DNA of 64,000 nucleotides, from the NCBI GenBank assembly GCA_037384425.1, contig JARROA010000011.1, positions 62,001-126,000 of the forward strand, in the 5' to 3' direction. The notes under the pieces are model-generated. The model saw only the letters and a program-made list of their open reading frames with translations. It ran no database searches and had not been told where the DNA came from. Source of the stretch: Thiodiazotropha sp037384425 (GTDB taxonomy: Bacteria > Pseudomonadota > Gammaproteobacteria > Chromatiales > Chromatiaceae). The position numbers were made by a program, and so were the translations under genes. This document shows positions 63,923 to 64,000 of this stretch, piece after piece. Position 1 is the stretch's first letter. Each line of letters begins with the position of its first letter.

Positions 63923-64000
63923 GTGGAAATGACGTCTTCCCCAACGGTTCAGCAGACGTTCAGTTAACTCCCCCTATGCTGTCACCAGAGATGAGGAAAA

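Noticed and set aside
1..64000. tRNA, rRNA, CRISPR array, prophage or transposase
   Set aside because: Looked for throughout and not seen; the inverted-end elements contain no transposase gene.

Overview
The window reads as chromosomal DNA of a gammaproteobacterium. Two things show this: the conserved block leuCDB-asd-usg-fimV-truA-trpFBA-accD-folC-dedD, and companions such as the fmdB-DUF502-aspS-nudB run, prc, gshA, hemF and pomAB. A DsrE-like protein, an ETHE1-type persulfide dioxygenase, an SCO1 protein, a PEP-CTERM protein pair and many dispersed palindromic repeats would fit a sulfur-oxidising lineage (Chromatiales or Sedimenticola/Thiodiazotropha-like). That placement is inference from gene content and remembered protein similarity.

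Layout. 1-2.1 kb is gene-poor and looks decayed; it holds the tail of a membrane-protein gene that has lost its 5' end. 2.1-21.2 kb is accessory: an outer-membrane barrel protein, a DsrE-like protein, a divergent pair (TPR-like protein / BTAD-TolB-TPR regulator) followed by a Tat-exported amidohydrolase, SCO1, a phosphate-binding-type periplasmic protein, an MpaB-like oxygenase with a divergent LysR regulator, an alpha/beta hydrolase, a membrane protein, a GH13 glycosidase, a small exported protein and a TonB-dependent receptor. A histidine-kinase remnant lies at 21.7-22.0 kb.

22.1-38.4 kb is the housekeeping biosynthetic block: LysR, leucine genes, aspartate-semialdehyde dehydrogenase plus a paralogue without the catalytic cysteine, FimV, tRNA pseudouridine synthase, tryptophan genes, acetyl-CoA carboxylase beta subunit, folylpolyglutamate synthase, and a damaged dedD. 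In relatives this block normally continues into cvpA-purF-metZ. Here it stops at the broken dedD, and metZ is found about 15 kb further on without cvpA or purF.

38.4-53 kb holds a lone gspC, a DUF971-MoaD fusion, an SDR, the sodium-type flagellar stator with a PilZ protein, fmdB-DUF502-aspS-nudB, a DUF302 protein, a two-gene unit that probably handles thiamine phosphates and damaged thiamine, prc and gshA. 53-60.5 kb holds metZ, two methyltransferases, the persulfide dioxygenase, hemF, and a PhnD-type binding protein overlapping a diguanylate cyclase. 61-63.9 kb holds two PEP-CTERM genes, each with a well-spaced sigma-54 (-24/-12) promoter, flanking a metal permease.

No rRNA, tRNA, CRISPR array, transposase gene or prophage was seen. 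Several intergenic spacers carry MITE/REP-like palindromic elements, notably all three junctions within leuC-leuD-leuB-asd.
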